The notes under the pieces were generated by a model that was not told the DNA's origin, searched no databases, and saw nothing but the letters and a program-made list of their open reading frames with translations. Positions 1-9,241 of a stretch of DNA of 64,000 nucleotides are shown here, in pieces. The first letter of the stretch is position 1. Each line of letters starts with the position of its first letter. Source of the DNA: Aliarcobacter sp. (lineage in GTDB: Bacteria > Campylobacterota > Campylobacteria > Campylobacterales > Arcobacteraceae); the NCBI GenBank assembly GCA_028688995.1, contig JAQTXB010000012.1, positions 34,723-98,722 on the forward strand. The letters are read 5' to 3'. The translations under genes and the position numbers were made by a program.

Positions 1-1243
1 TCTCTAAAAGATTTTTTTCATCATCTAAAGATTCCCTTTGTTGGTCAAAATATCCTATTGCAAAATCACCTTTTTTAAATGTTCCACTATCAATTTTCAT
101 TTTTTCCATGAAAATTTTTAGAAGCGTAGATTTTCCACTTCCGTTAGGTCCTACAATTGCAATAGTATCTTTTTGTAAAATTCTAGTTGTAAAATCAGTA
201 ATTAATCTTTTATCACCTAAACTTTTACATACATCATCTAGTTCATAAAGCATTTTTCTTTTATTTTGTTGTTTCTCTTCTGTATTAAAAGATTTTTGCT
301 CTCTTTGAAGTTCTAGTGACATTTTTCTAATGGCTGCTGGATTAGACCTTGCTTTTTGTTTTAAGTCAAAATATTCTGATTTTCTTCTTTCATTTCTTTT
401 TCTTCTAGCAGTTACTCCATGTTGCATCCAATGTGCTTCTCTTTTTACAAGTCTTATTAGATTTTCATGCTCTTTTTGCATATTTTCTAAAAGTTGTTCT
501 TTTTGTTCTAGATATGAAGAGTAACCACCATTAAATTTTCGTAAAACTCCACCATCAACTTCTACAACGGTTGTTGCAATATTATCAATAAAATATCTAT
601 CATGTGAAATGAAAAGTAGGGTAAAGTTATTTTTTAAAAGAAGTTGTTCTAAAAATTCAACCATATAAACATCAAGGTGATTTGTAGGCTCATCAAGTAG
701 TAAAACATCTGGTTTTTTTAGTAATAACCCAGCAAGACTAACTCGACGTTGTTCTCCTCCACTTAAAAGATTTACATCTTTAAATTCATACTGTTTTAGT
801 TGAAATTCAATTAAAACTCTCTCTATCATATTGTCTAAATCCCAAGCATTATGAAAGTCAATAAAGGTTGCTAACTCACTTTGTCTTCTGATTAAATCTT
901 CATTTTCATAATCAGTTGTTAGTCGATTTGTTAGCTCTTCATACTCATTTCTTGCTTGTTTTAACTCCGCTAGTTGGTCTTCAATCGCATCTCTTACATT
1001 TAAGTTTGCTTTGAATTTTGGTTGTTGGTCTAGCATTTCTATTTTTAGAGATTTATCAATAGCCATTTCACCACTATCAGGTTCTGTTTGTTTCATAATT
1101 ATTTTAAAAAGTGTAGATTTTCCTTGTCCATTTTGACCAATAACTGCAATTCTTTGACCATGGTTTAGAGTAAAATTCACATCTTTTAAAATAATTTTTG
1201 TGTCATATTGTTTTGAAATGTTTTGTAGGTCTATTAAAGCCAT
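1..1243 (-). CDS. ABC-F family ATPase (Uup/EttA-like), 3' end cut by window edge
   Basis: The ATG is at 1243 and the frame stays open to base 1, so the C-terminal end lies outside the window. The translation has two ABC nucleotide-binding domains and no membrane segments. The first has Walker A GQNGQGKST near residue 36, signature LSGGEQRR and Walker B LLLDEPTNHLD. A charged linker follows, then a second Walker A, GPNGSGKST. The DEPTNHLD form and the tandem soluble layout are typical of ABC-F proteins, which act on ribosomes (translation factors or antibiotic protection) rather than in transport. The subgroup cannot be fixed because the second signature motif and C-terminus are missing. It is divergent from the gene at 1424. 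Confidence 0.9.
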   Translation of the reverse strand, partial: MALIDLQNISKQYDTKIILKDVNFTLNHGQRIAVIGQNGQGKSTLFKIIMKQTEPDSGEMAIDKSLKIEMLDQQPKFKANLNVRDAIEDQLAELKQARNEYEELTNRLTTDYENEDLIRRQSELATFIDFHNAWDLDNMIERVLIEFQLKQYEFKDVNLLSGGEQRRVSLAGLLLKKPDVLLLDEPTNHLDVYMVEFLEQLLLKNNFTLLFISHDRYFIDNIATTVVEVDGGVLRKFNGGYSSYLEQKEQLLENMQKEHENLIRLVKREAHWMQHGVTARRKRNERRKSEYFDLKQKARSNPAAIRKMSLELQREQKSFNTEEKQQNKRKMLYELDDVCKSLGDKRLITDFTTRILQKDTIAIVGPNGSGKSTLLKIFMEKMKIDSGTFKKGDFAIGYFDQQRESLDDEKNLLE

Positions 1244-1395
1244 TTATGTTTCTTCTTCTTTATAAATTAATATTTATTTTTGTTAGTTTAGATATTAATA
1301 TACCTAAAAATCGGTTAAGATTTACTTTTAGTATAAATTTGAAGAGTTTGACAAGTATAAAATATTAAATAAGTTTAAATTAATTTTAAGAAATG

Positions 1396-1401
1396 TATAA
1401 T
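1396..1401 (+). promoter_or_regulatory. putative -10 element (TATAAT) and Shine-Dalgarno for the 1424 gene
   Basis: A consensus TATAAT is seen at 1396-1401 in the 180-base gap between divergent genes. A strong AAGGAG ribosome-binding site follows at 1412-1417, six bases before the ATG at 1424. The -35 region is not recognisable. If this -10 is used the leader is only about 15 nt. Confidence 0.45.
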
Positions 1402-1423
1402 TTAAAAAAACAAGGAGTCTCTT

Positions 1424-2017
1424 ATGCAAATTCAGAATAATACAAATGCAGCAATAAGTGCTTTTAAACAAAACTCAAATGTGATGGTTGATAAATCAAA
1501 TAAACAAGATAGGGTAGAAGAGAAATCTTTAGAGCAAACTATAAATGAATCAGCAGTAAGTGTTGCTATTTCAATGAATGCTCAATATATACTTATGGCA
1601 ATGAATGCTTCATCTATGACTCAAGGAAATACTTTAACTCAGGCTGGTTTAACAACTGACCAACAAGATGTTTTAGACTTTTTAAGTGGTAAGGAGAGTT
1701 CAAGTGGAATGAACCTTAAAAACATAGGTTATGAGGGAAAACCAATTACTGAATTAACACAGGATGAAGCGAAAGATTTAGTAAGTGAAAATGGTTTTTT
1801 TGGAGTAACTCAAACTTCAGATAGAGTTGCGAATTTTGTATTTAGTTTTGCAGGTGATGATTTAGAACTTTTACAAAAAGGAAGAGAAGGAATTATTCAA
1901 GGATTTGAAGAAGCAAAAAAACTTTTTGGAGGAGAACTTCCTGAAATTTCATATAAAACTCAGGAGAGAACCTTATCTTTGATTGATGAAAAGATTAATA
2001 GTTTAAAAGGGGAGTGA
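1424..2017 (+). CDS. Conserved Campylobacterota protein of unknown function (family often labelled hydrogenase-4 component G)
   Basis: 197 residues, soluble, no signal peptide or membrane segment. The conserved-looking part is the C-terminal half (about 85-190), with the blocks DFLSGKE, IGYEGKPITELT, VSENGFFGV and KGREGIIQGFEEA. I recall this block pattern from proteins in Campylobacterota genomes that carry the automatic label hydrogenase-4 component G. Nothing in the sequence supports a hydrogenase role: there are no metal-binding Cys or His clusters, and no hydrogenase genes nearby. The gene stands alone with its own promoter and strong RBS and ends in a small hairpin convergent with the FecR operon. 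Confidence 0.7.
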   Translation: MQIQNNTNAAISAFKQNSNVMVDKSNKQDRVEEKSLEQTINESAVSVAISMNAQYILMAMNASSMTQGNTLTQAGLTTDQQDVLDFLSGKESSSGMNLKNIGYEGKPITELTQDEAKDLVSENGFFGVTQTSDRVANFVFSFAGDDLELLQKGREGIIQGFEEAKKLFGGELPEISYKTQERTLSLIDEKINSLKGE

Positions 2018-2033
2018 AAAAACTCCACTTTTA
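2011..2033. terminator. short hairpin between convergent genes
   Basis: GGAGT (2011-2015) pairs with ACTCC (2022-2026) around a GAAAAA loop, followed on the plus strand by a T-rich run. It overlaps the stop of the 1424 gene and lies beside the FecR stop at 2031. The stem is weak at five pairs. Confidence 0.4.
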
Positions 2034-3308
2034 TTGCTTTTTTGCACTAAATTCTGATTTTATTTCAGTATTGTTTGATGATTTAAAATCAACATCACCT
2101 TTCATATATGTAGCAGTATCTCCATATAATCGTGCTGAACCAGTGCTTCCACTTGTATCACCTCTTGGGTATAAAGATAGATTTCCAGAACTACCATTTA
2201 AATCTCCTTCAAATGTAAAAACCTTATTTGAACCATTTCCAATATCATTTACTGTAATTTTCCCATTTGAAATTTGATTATTGGCTTTACCAAAATCAAT
2301 ATTCATTGATATTCTTGTATCACTTGGAATTGCTACTCTTTCTCCAGATAGATTTACTAAATAGTTAGATGACGATTGTTCTGTTGGAAAACTTCCAATA
2401 TATTTAGCTGTTGATGTATTATCATGGAAAAAACTAGCTGGTGTTCTACTTTGAAAGTTTGATTCATTATTTAAACCAGATATATCTTCAGTTGAAGAAT
2501 TTGATGAGCTGTTTGATGAAGAACTACTCGATGACGAGTTATTTGATGTTTGTTCTTTTACTGGAATATTAATTACAGCTTTTTCTACTTTTGCAACAGT
2601 TATTGTTTCATTAGAAGTTGTTTTATTTAAAATAGAACTAGGGCTTTGATTTGAACTTATTTTTTCATCTTCAGTGTTAATCGAAACATTATCTATTGGT
2701 AAATTTTCTTTAATTGCTATACTTTTATTTATTTCTTGTAAATCACCTTGTTTGATTTTTTGTACATTTAATTTATCTTTATTACCCTCTTTAAAAGAGA
2801 CAAATTCTCCTTTGTTTACAATAACACTATCTTTTGTTTCATTGTTTTTTATCTCAATTTGACCTTCTGTACAAAATATTTTTTCATTATTATCTTCAAT
2901 AGCTGTAATGATTTGAGTTCCTCTTATTCCAATTGAAGCACTTTTTGTCTCTAATTTAAAATTTTCAGGGGCAACTTTTCCAATTTTTCCAGTGATTGTT
3001 CTAAAAACACCCTTTGCCATTGTAAATTCAGCTTTTGAATCTTTTTCTTCAAATAAATAATCATTTATTTTTAAAGTAGAATTTTGTCCTACAGAAATAA
3101 TTGTATCATCTAAAAAAAGAATTTGTAATTTAGTATTCTCTTTTGTATTTAAAGTATCATTCTTTTGAAAAACAGAATTTTTATCAACTAAAATAGTCTG
3201 ATTTTCTCTTAAAATAGAAGCTTCCCCATTAAAAGAAACAATTTTCCCAACATTATTTGCAAATAAAAAATTACTAATAAATAGTAATACGAATATAATT
3301 TTTTTCAT
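2031..3308 (-). CDS. Secreted FecR-domain protein with Ser-rich linker and C-terminal beta-barrel-like domain
   Basis: I take the start at 3308, where AAAGGA precedes the ATG; an in-frame start at 3326 would add six residues before the signal peptide. The product is about 425 residues: a Sec signal peptide (MKKIIFVLLFISNFLFA) without a lipobox Cys, a FecR-like domain (about 20-170, with the typical SIGIRGTQ motif), a long low-complexity linker with a serine run (about 255-290), and a Gly/Ser-rich C-terminal domain (about 300-425). The C-terminal domain has alternating beta strands and a GSARLYGDTATYMKGDVDF motif. That resembles the closing motif of TbpB/HphA-type barrels (FYGPxAxExGGxF). It is the last gene of the operon, just after a Slam-like gene, so it may be the Slam substrate. 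The FecR call is firm; the barrel is inference. Confidence 0.8.
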   Translation of the reverse strand: MKKIIFVLLFISNFLFANNVGKIVSFNGEASILRENQTILVDKNSVFQKNDTLNTKENTKLQILFLDDTIISVGQNSTLKINDYLFEEKDSKAEFTMAKGVFRTITGKIGKVAPENFKLETKSASIGIRGTQIITAIEDNNEKIFCTEGQIEIKNNETKDSVIVNKGEFVSFKEGNKDKLNVQKIKQGDLQEINKSIAIKENLPIDNVSINTEDEKISSNQSPSSILNKTTSNETITVAKVEKAVINIPVKEQTSNNSSSSSSSSNSSSNSSTEDISGLNNESNFQSRTPASFFHDNTSTAKYIGSFPTEQSSSNYLVNLSGERVAIPSDTRISMNIDFGKANNQISNGKITVNDIGNGSNKVFTFEGDLNGSSGNLSLYPRGDTSGSTGSARLYGDTATYMKGDVDFKSSNNTEIKSEFSAKKQ

Positions 3309-3319
3309 TTTAAAATCCT

Positions 3320-4672
3320 TTACCAATTAAATGATTTAATATAATTAATTTTACCATCAACTTCTTTATATGTATATGCATCTTGATTTGAAAGATTTTT
3401 TGTGTAAGATGAAGATATTATTATTTGATTTTCTTTATCAATTTTTGTAACATAAGCTAATTCTGCATAATGATTATCATCTTCTCTTTTTGATTTAAAA
3501 TAACTATTTTCATATTTAAAATTATCTTTTATATATTCATAAGCGAATTTGATTAGATTCTTACTATTTATTTCATAGATATACTCTAATCCACCAGTTA
3601 TACTATTTTTATCTAAGTCGATTCTTTCATTGCTTACCCTTACACTTTTACCAAATTTTGAGTAAATATTAAGATTTGTTAATAGATTGTATTTTAATAA
3701 AAATTCATATTTATTAAAATCTTTTTCTTCATCTGCTTGATGAATATATGAAATTCTTTGATAATTTAAAGAGCTTGTAATTAAAGCATTTGAAAAAGTA
3801 GGTGTTATATTAAAAACATTAAAACTTTCATTATCTCTTTTTTCTATTTTTGTAAAACCAAAATTTAAAGCATAAAGATTTTTATTTGTTTGATCCAAAT
3901 AAAAAAAGCTTGGTTTATATGAATAAGCAGTTAAATTCTCATTCTCTTCATTGAAGTAATTTTTATTATAAACAAGTAATGCATTTTTTATAACATAAGG
4001 AGAGTTTTTAAAGCTATTTAAAAAATTTATTCCAACCATCTCATTATGATAATTATCAGCAATTGGTTTTTCGCCATTTACAAGTGCATCATTTAATCCA
4101 GGTAATCTATACTCAGGTGAAATTAAACCTGTATTAACATTTGTACTTCTGCCAACACCAAGTAAGATATTTGCATTTGTTGAAAAATATTTTGTCTCTT
4201 TATTTAATATATCTAAATAAGTAGATACTGATTTTTTTGTTTCATCATTAATTTGTGAATTGCTTAAAATCGTAAACTCTTTTTTTGCTTCTTCTTTTAA
4301 ATTTAATTTAAATAGAAGTTTCGCATATTCATATCTTGCTTGGTTAAAATCTGGTTTTTGCGTTAATATTCTTTCAAAAGCAGAACTAGCTTCATCATAT
4401 TTTTCTATTTCAATAGCACTTAATGCCAAAAAATAGTTAACATTTATATTGTATGAATCTTTTAAAAATAGTTTGAAAAATAGTTCATACGATTTTTGAT
4501 AATCTTTAATATTGTACATAGTTGAAGCAAGAATATAATCGTTTGAATCTTCAATTGCTTGTGAAAATTCTTTCTCATTTTGAATTAAATTTTTATTATC
4601 TGTAATAGTTTTATCGTCATTTGCCTCTAATAAAAGAGTTAATGAAAGAAATAGAAGATATTTTAAATACAT
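3320..4672 (-). CDS. TPR + outer-membrane beta-barrel protein, Slam-like (DUF560-type)
   Basis: 450 residues: an N-terminal signal peptide (MYLKYLLFLSLTLLLEA), TPR-like helical repeats (about 40-155, for example YDEASSAFERILTQKPDFNQARYEYA), then about 290 residues of alternating polar/aromatic strands. The chain ends in FNW, an aromatic C-terminus typical of outer-membrane barrels. Size and order match Slam proteins (surface lipoprotein assembly modulators), which move TbpB-like or hemophilin-like proteins across the outer membrane. The stop lies 11 nt before the FecR ATG. The RBS is weak, and the gap to the cyclase gene is 50 nt. The TPR-plus-barrel architecture is clear; assignment to Slam rests on architecture and the neighbour, so another TPR-barrel porin remains possible. 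Confidence 0.65.
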   Translation of the reverse strand: MYLKYLLFLSLTLLLEANDDKTITDNKNLIQNEKEFSQAIEDSNDYILASTMYNIKDYQKSYELFFKLFLKDSYNINVNYFLALSAIEIEKYDEASSAFERILTQKPDFNQARYEYAKLLFKLNLKEEAKKEFTILSNSQINDETKKSVSTYLDILNKETKYFSTNANILLGVGRSTNVNTGLISPEYRLPGLNDALVNGEKPIADNYHNEMVGINFLNSFKNSPYVIKNALLVYNKNYFNEENENLTAYSYKPSFFYLDQTNKNLYALNFGFTKIEKRDNESFNVFNITPTFSNALITSSLNYQRISYIHQADEEKDFNKYEFLLKYNLLTNLNIYSKFGKSVRVSNERIDLDKNSITGGLEYIYEINSKNLIKFAYEYIKDNFKYENSYFKSKREDDNHYAELAYVTKIDKENQIIISSSYTKNLSNQDAYTYKEVDGKINYIKSFNW

Positions 4673-4722
4673 AAGTAGACACCCAAATTATTTTTTTATT
4701 CGCATTGTATCTAATCTTTATA

Positions 4723-6864
4723 TTATTTAAAATCATGTTTGAAAATAGTACTAAATTTTTTATTTTTAATGTAATTTTCACATCGTTGAATATAAATATC
4801 ATAAATCTTCATATTTTGATATTTAAATTTTAGATTTTGAAATAGTATTAATGCTTCATTTAATTTCTCTTTTTCATATAACTTAATTGCATTTTCATAT
4901 ATTTCTAATTCTTCTATATTCTCTTTAAAATCTTTTTCTAAGCAGATAACTTCCCATAGTTTTATAGGTTCTTCTTTTCCTTTTACTTGAACAAAATCTA
5001 AATATCTAAAAATATATTTTTCTTTTAATTTATCTTTATTATTTTGAGAAATAATTAATTTAGTTCCATAAAATTTACATAAAGATTCAATTCTTGAACA
5101 TAAATTTATAGTATCTCCAATAACTGTATAGTCACTTCTTCCAATACTTCCAATTTCACCAACTGTTGCAATTCCTGTAGTTATTCCTATTCCAATTTCA
5201 ATAATTGGTTGATCGTTTTTAATTAATTCTTTATTCAAAATTTCTAAATAACTCAATTGTTCCAATCCACTTAGAACTGCTTTATCTGCATGATTTTCTA
5301 TTTCAAATGGTGCATTCCAATATGCCATTATTGAATCGCCAATATATTTATCTATAGTTCCACTATTTTTTATGATTATTTCACTCATTGGTGTCATGTA
5401 TTGATTTAAATATTTAATTAAAAGTTCTGGTTTATTGATTTTTTCAGAAATATTTGTAAATTTTCTTATGTCACTAAAAAATATGGTTATCTCTTTATTT
5501 TGTGCTTCTAATTGGTTTGAGTCTAAATTTTTAATTAATTCTTCCATAACATTTTTAGAAACTTTTGAAGCAAATTTCTTTTTAATATCTTCTCTTTTTC
5601 TTATTTCATAGAAATATCCAATAACTAAACTAATTGTTCCTGAAAGAATAAAAGTAATAATTGGAAAAAAAGTATTTATTACGATTCCCACATGAAATAA
5701 AACATAGTAATTTATATAAAATAGTGCAATTAACAAAGTTCCCATAAAAAATGGCGTCAACCAAATAGGAATCTTTCTTATTATAAAAAATGTAAAAAGT
5801 GTTAATAGTAAAATTAATACAATGTTTAAACCATCAACCCATGAAGCTTTATATAAAAAATCTTGGGCAATAATATTATCAATGGCATTTGCATGAACTT
5901 CAACTCCTGGAAATATTGCCTCAAAAGGTGTAGCTCGTAAATCCATAAGTGCTGCTGCTGAGGTTCCAATTAGAGCAATTTTGTTTTCTACATCTTCTTG
6001 TTTGAAATTATTGTTATAAATATCAACAGCCGATAAATATTTGAATGTTTTTTCTTTTCCTCTAAAGTTTATTAATAATCTTCCATATCTATCTGTGGGA
6101 ATTGTTAGTTCATCTAACTTAATATTATCAACTCCATTTTCATTATAATTAATAAAAATTTTTTTAACTCCTAGGGCAATTCTAAGGGTCTCTAGGGCAA
6201 GTGATGGATAAATCTGCTCATTATAAGAGATAATCAAAGGAACGCTTCTAATAATTCCTGAATCATCAGGGATATTATTGAAAAATCCACTTGAATAAGA
6301 TGTATCTTGTAAGATTGGAATATTTAGAATTGAACCTTTTGCTTCTAATAGGTAACTTTTTCCCATTTGTTTATTTTTTTCTATAAAAATAGTTTGAATT
6401 GATGGAGCTTTTTTATTAATATAATCACTATTTGAAAATTCAAATTGATAACCAAGAATAGTAGGTGTATTTGCTATTGTTTGAGCAAATTCTAAATCAT
6501 AATTTGGAACAATATCTTTTTTTATATTAAATTTTTTAAATATATTATGTGGTGAACTTCTATCTTCTTCAGCAAATACAATATCCAGTCCAACTATTGC
6601 AATACCTTTATCATTTAGATTTTGAAGAATTTTTGAAAGAATATCTCTTGGCCATGGCCATTGACCCAATTGTTGTAAAGATTTTTCATCAATATCTATA
6701 ATAATTACACTATCGCTTTTAGGTGCTATTTCTCCTCTTATTGTAAACATTGAATCCCTTAATCTATCATCTAAAGATTGAAGAACTGAGGGATGAAAAA
6801 TATATATAAAAACTATAAAAGTTGCAATTAAAAAAGCTATGAGAAAATTGATATTTTTAATCAT
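4723..6864 (-). CDS. CHASE2-domain class III adenylate cyclase, membrane-bound
   Basis: 713 residues: TM helix at about 7-24, extracytoplasmic CHASE2 domain (about 28-335, with the usual VIIIDIDEKSL and WPWPRD start), three TM helices (about 345-418), a cytoplasmic class III cyclase domain (about 455-640), and a helical TPR-like tail. Metal-binding Asp465 (FFSDIRKFT) and Asp510 (YIGDSIMAYW) are present. Lys506 and Asp584 sit where adenylate cyclases select ATP, and Asn587/Arg591 match the catalytic pair. The enzyme should therefore be active and make cAMP. It overlaps the upstream phosphodiesterase fusion gene by 8 nt, so cyclase and hydrolase are probably co-translated. CHASE2 cyclases next to FecR proteins are a recurring arrangement; the sensed signal is unknown. 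Confidence 0.92.
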   Translation of the reverse strand: MIKNINFLIAFLIATFIVFIYIFHPSVLQSLDDRLRDSMFTIRGEIAPKSDSVIIIDIDEKSLQQLGQWPWPRDILSKILQNLNDKGIAIVGLDIVFAEEDRSSPHNIFKKFNIKKDIVPNYDLEFAQTIANTPTILGYQFEFSNSDYINKKAPSIQTIFIEKNKQMGKSYLLEAKGSILNIPILQDTSYSSGFFNNIPDDSGIIRSVPLIISYNEQIYPSLALETLRIALGVKKIFINYNENGVDNIKLDELTIPTDRYGRLLINFRGKEKTFKYLSAVDIYNNNFKQEDVENKIALIGTSAAALMDLRATPFEAIFPGVEVHANAIDNIIAQDFLYKASWVDGLNIVLILLLTLFTFFIIRKIPIWLTPFFMGTLLIALFYINYYVLFHVGIVINTFFPIITFILSGTISLVIGYFYEIRKREDIKKKFASKVSKNVMEELIKNLDSNQLEAQNKEITIFFSDIRKFTNISEKINKPELLIKYLNQYMTPMSEIIIKNSGTIDKYIGDSIMAYWNAPFEIENHADKAVLSGLEQLSYLEILNKELIKNDQPIIEIGIGITTGIATVGEIGSIGRSDYTVIGDTINLCSRIESLCKFYGTKLIISQNNKDKLKEKYIFRYLDFVQVKGKEEPIKLWEVICLEKDFKENIEELEIYENAIKLYEKEKLNEALILFQNLKFKYQNMKIYDIYIQRCENYIKNKKFSTIFKHDFK

Positions 6865-9193
6865 TTTCCAAATCTAATTGTTCAGGATTTAATGACTCTA
6901 TTGAGTATTGTTTAAATATATCATGATTAAAGAAGAATTGAGTTAAATCTTTATCTAATTCACCTTTATCAGACATGTTTTGTAAAATATTTTTAACAGT
7001 AGATAATTTCATAGCAGCTTTATATGGTCTACTTGATGCGGTTAATGCTTCAAAAATATCAGATAAAATCATAATTCTATCTTCTAATGTAATATCTTTA
7101 TCAGTTAATCCTCTTGGATGTCCTGTACCATTTAATTTTTCATGGTGGTTACAAGCAATATTTAATACATCTTTATATTTTTTTGGAAAAGGTAATTCTG
7201 AAATCATATCTAGTGAAAGTTGAGCATGATTTTTTATAATATCAATCTCTTCTTTTGTTAGAGTTCCTTTTCTAATTGAAAGATTATAATATTCATCTGG
7301 GCTAATTAATGGAGTATCAATATTATCTTTTTTATAAGTTAATTTAGATATTTTTTCTAATTTTAAAAGATCTTCATCTCTCATAAACTCTCCACCTAAA
7401 TTTACTCTTTTAATAAATGATGTATAGTCAGTCAACTCTTTTATATTTTTGTCAAATTCTTCTTTTGAAATTTGTTTTTTTAGATATTCAATCTCTTTAT
7501 CTTTTTTTATTAGTTCAAATCTTTGTTCAACTAGGTGGATTCTATCATAGATTTTTTCAAGTTTTGTTGCTTTATCAAGTACATGTTCTGGCATAGAAAT
7601 TTTCCCAATATCATGCATCCAAGCTGCTAGTGCAATTTGTTTATAATCATTTTCACTATATTTTACATCTTTATAAATTGTCTCATCATTATCAATTGCA
7701 TTTGCTATTAGTAATGCAATTTTTTCAACCTTTAATATATGATCTTTTGTATATGGCGATTTAGCATCAATAGCTTTTGCAATAGTAGCAACAAATGCAT
7801 TTACAAACTCTTCTAAACTATTAATAAGTTGCATATTTGTAAGTGCCATTGCTGCTTGTGAAGCTAAAGATATGATAACTTTTTCATCAAATTTATCAAA
7901 AGTTATAATGTCACCATTTTTCATTTTATTAATTAATTGTAAAACACCTATAACATCATTTTCATGGTTTATTAAAGGGATAACTAACATAGATTTTGAA
8001 CGATATTTAGTTGTATTATCAAATTTTTTTGTACCATCAAATTTATATTTTCTTGTTTTATAAACATCCAAAATATTGATAATTCTTTTTTCATTTGCAC
8101 AAACTACAGCAACCATTTTATTATTTAATGTTCCATCTTCTAAATATATTGGTAAACTTGGCCAAATTGAGCTATCTTTTGTGTCATTTAGTTTTATATT
8201 TAAAGTTGTATTTTGTACCACTTTAAAATCAAGACTTTTTTCATCTTTTGATTTAATATATAAAGTTCCAGCATCTGCATTTGTTAGTTTTCTAATTAAT
8301 GTTAAAATATCTTCAAATAATTTTTCTTTATTATGTTCAGAAGTAAGTGCTAAATTTATTTTCATAATCTCTTCAAATTTATGTTCACTTAATATTTCAT
8401 TTTCAATATTTCCAGTGTCAATGTGAATTACATCACCTTCTTTTAATATTTTTCCATGGTGATTTAATAGTTTATGTTTTTTAATATCATTTAATAACTC
8501 TTCTTTATAGCTAGGTTTTAAATGATAAAAGAAGATAGAAATATCTTTTCTTTTTAGATTTTGTAGTTCTTTTGCTATTAAAGATGGTGTTAAATGTTTT
8601 GTTAATTTTGCTAAATCTTCTAATTTATTTGGAAATGAACACTCAATTATTAAAGATTTGATATTTTTGTTATTATTTATTTCTTCCCAAAGTGTAGGAT
8701 TAATATACGTATCACCACTAATTATAAAACTTTGATTCTTTTTTGTAATCATATATCCACATGAACCAGCAATATGTTCAGCATGAATAGCTTTTATTGA
8801 ATAATTGTGTATATTTATTGTTTCGTCTATTTTAATTGGTTTTAAAATTAGTGAAAAATTATCACTTTTAGCTAATTTTATTTTTGTAAAATCAGGCCAA
8901 ATTTCATCATTAAAAGAGTGTTTTTTGAGTATATTAATAGTTTCTTCTAAGGCATAAATAGTAAGAGGTGTAGTTCTTTCTTCAAAAAATGTTTCAATTA
9001 TAAAAGGTAAATCAGCAATATGGTCTGCATGGGAATGGGTTAAAAATATATGATTTATCTCTTTTGCTTCATTTCCTAAGGCATTCAAGATATTTCCAGC
9101 ATCTATAACAATATCTTTAAATATTTGGAAAGAGGTTGTGTTTTGGTTTTTTGCTTTACTTCCACTTGCCCCTAAAACTTTTATATAATTCAT
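6857..9193 (-). CDS. Class II cyclic-nucleotide phosphodiesterase-like MBL + GAF + HD-GYP fusion
   Basis: 778 residues, soluble. The N-terminal metallo-beta-lactamase fold (about 1-265) has the zinc motif THSHADH (His53, His55, Asp57, His58), His140 and Asp161. The block IWPDFTKI near 98-105 and an AEHIAGSCGY segment are features I associate with bacterial class II 3',5'-cyclic-nucleotide phosphodiesterases. A GAF domain (about 285-455) follows, then an HD-GYP domain (about 465-760) with HDIGK at 527-531 and HHEKLNGTGHP at 683-693. The signature reads GHP rather than GYP, and about 100 extra charged residues (about 545-645) separate the two halves. It overlaps the adenylate cyclase gene by 8 nt, so cAMP breakdown, and perhaps c-di-GMP breakdown, is coupled to cAMP synthesis. 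Domain calls are strong; the substrate of each is inference. Confidence 0.85.
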   Translation of the reverse strand: MNYIKVLGASGSKAKNQNTTSFQIFKDIVIDAGNILNALGNEAKEINHIFLTHSHADHIADLPFIIETFFEERTTPLTIYALEETINILKKHSFNDEIWPDFTKIKLAKSDNFSLILKPIKIDETINIHNYSIKAIHAEHIAGSCGYMITKKNQSFIISGDTYINPTLWEEINNNKNIKSLIIECSFPNKLEDLAKLTKHLTPSLIAKELQNLKRKDISIFFYHLKPSYKEELLNDIKKHKLLNHHGKILKEGDVIHIDTGNIENEILSEHKFEEIMKINLALTSEHNKEKLFEDILTLIRKLTNADAGTLYIKSKDEKSLDFKVVQNTTLNIKLNDTKDSSIWPSLPIYLEDGTLNNKMVAVVCANEKRIINILDVYKTRKYKFDGTKKFDNTTKYRSKSMLVIPLINHENDVIGVLQLINKMKNGDIITFDKFDEKVIISLASQAAMALTNMQLINSLEEFVNAFVATIAKAIDAKSPYTKDHILKVEKIALLIANAIDNDETIYKDVKYSENDYKQIALAAWMHDIGKISMPEHVLDKATKLEKIYDRIHLVEQRFELIKKDKEIEYLKKQISKEEFDKNIKELTDYTSFIKRVNLGGEFMRDEDLLKLEKISKLTYKKDNIDTPLISPDEYYNLSIRKGTLTKEEIDIIKNHAQLSLDMISELPFPKKYKDVLNIACNHHEKLNGTGHPRGLTDKDITLEDRIMILSDIFEALTASSRPYKAAMKLSTVKNILQNMSDKGELDKDLTQFFFNHDIFKQYSIESLNPEQLDLEND

Positions 9194-9241
9194 GAAAAAC
9201 CTTTGTTTTAATCAGGAATTATATCAAAAAGAGCTTATTCT

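Noticed and set aside
2480..2545. Tandem DNA repeat
   Set aside because: It is the coding region for the serine-rich linker of the FecR protein, with mixed serine codons and no exact DNA repeat.
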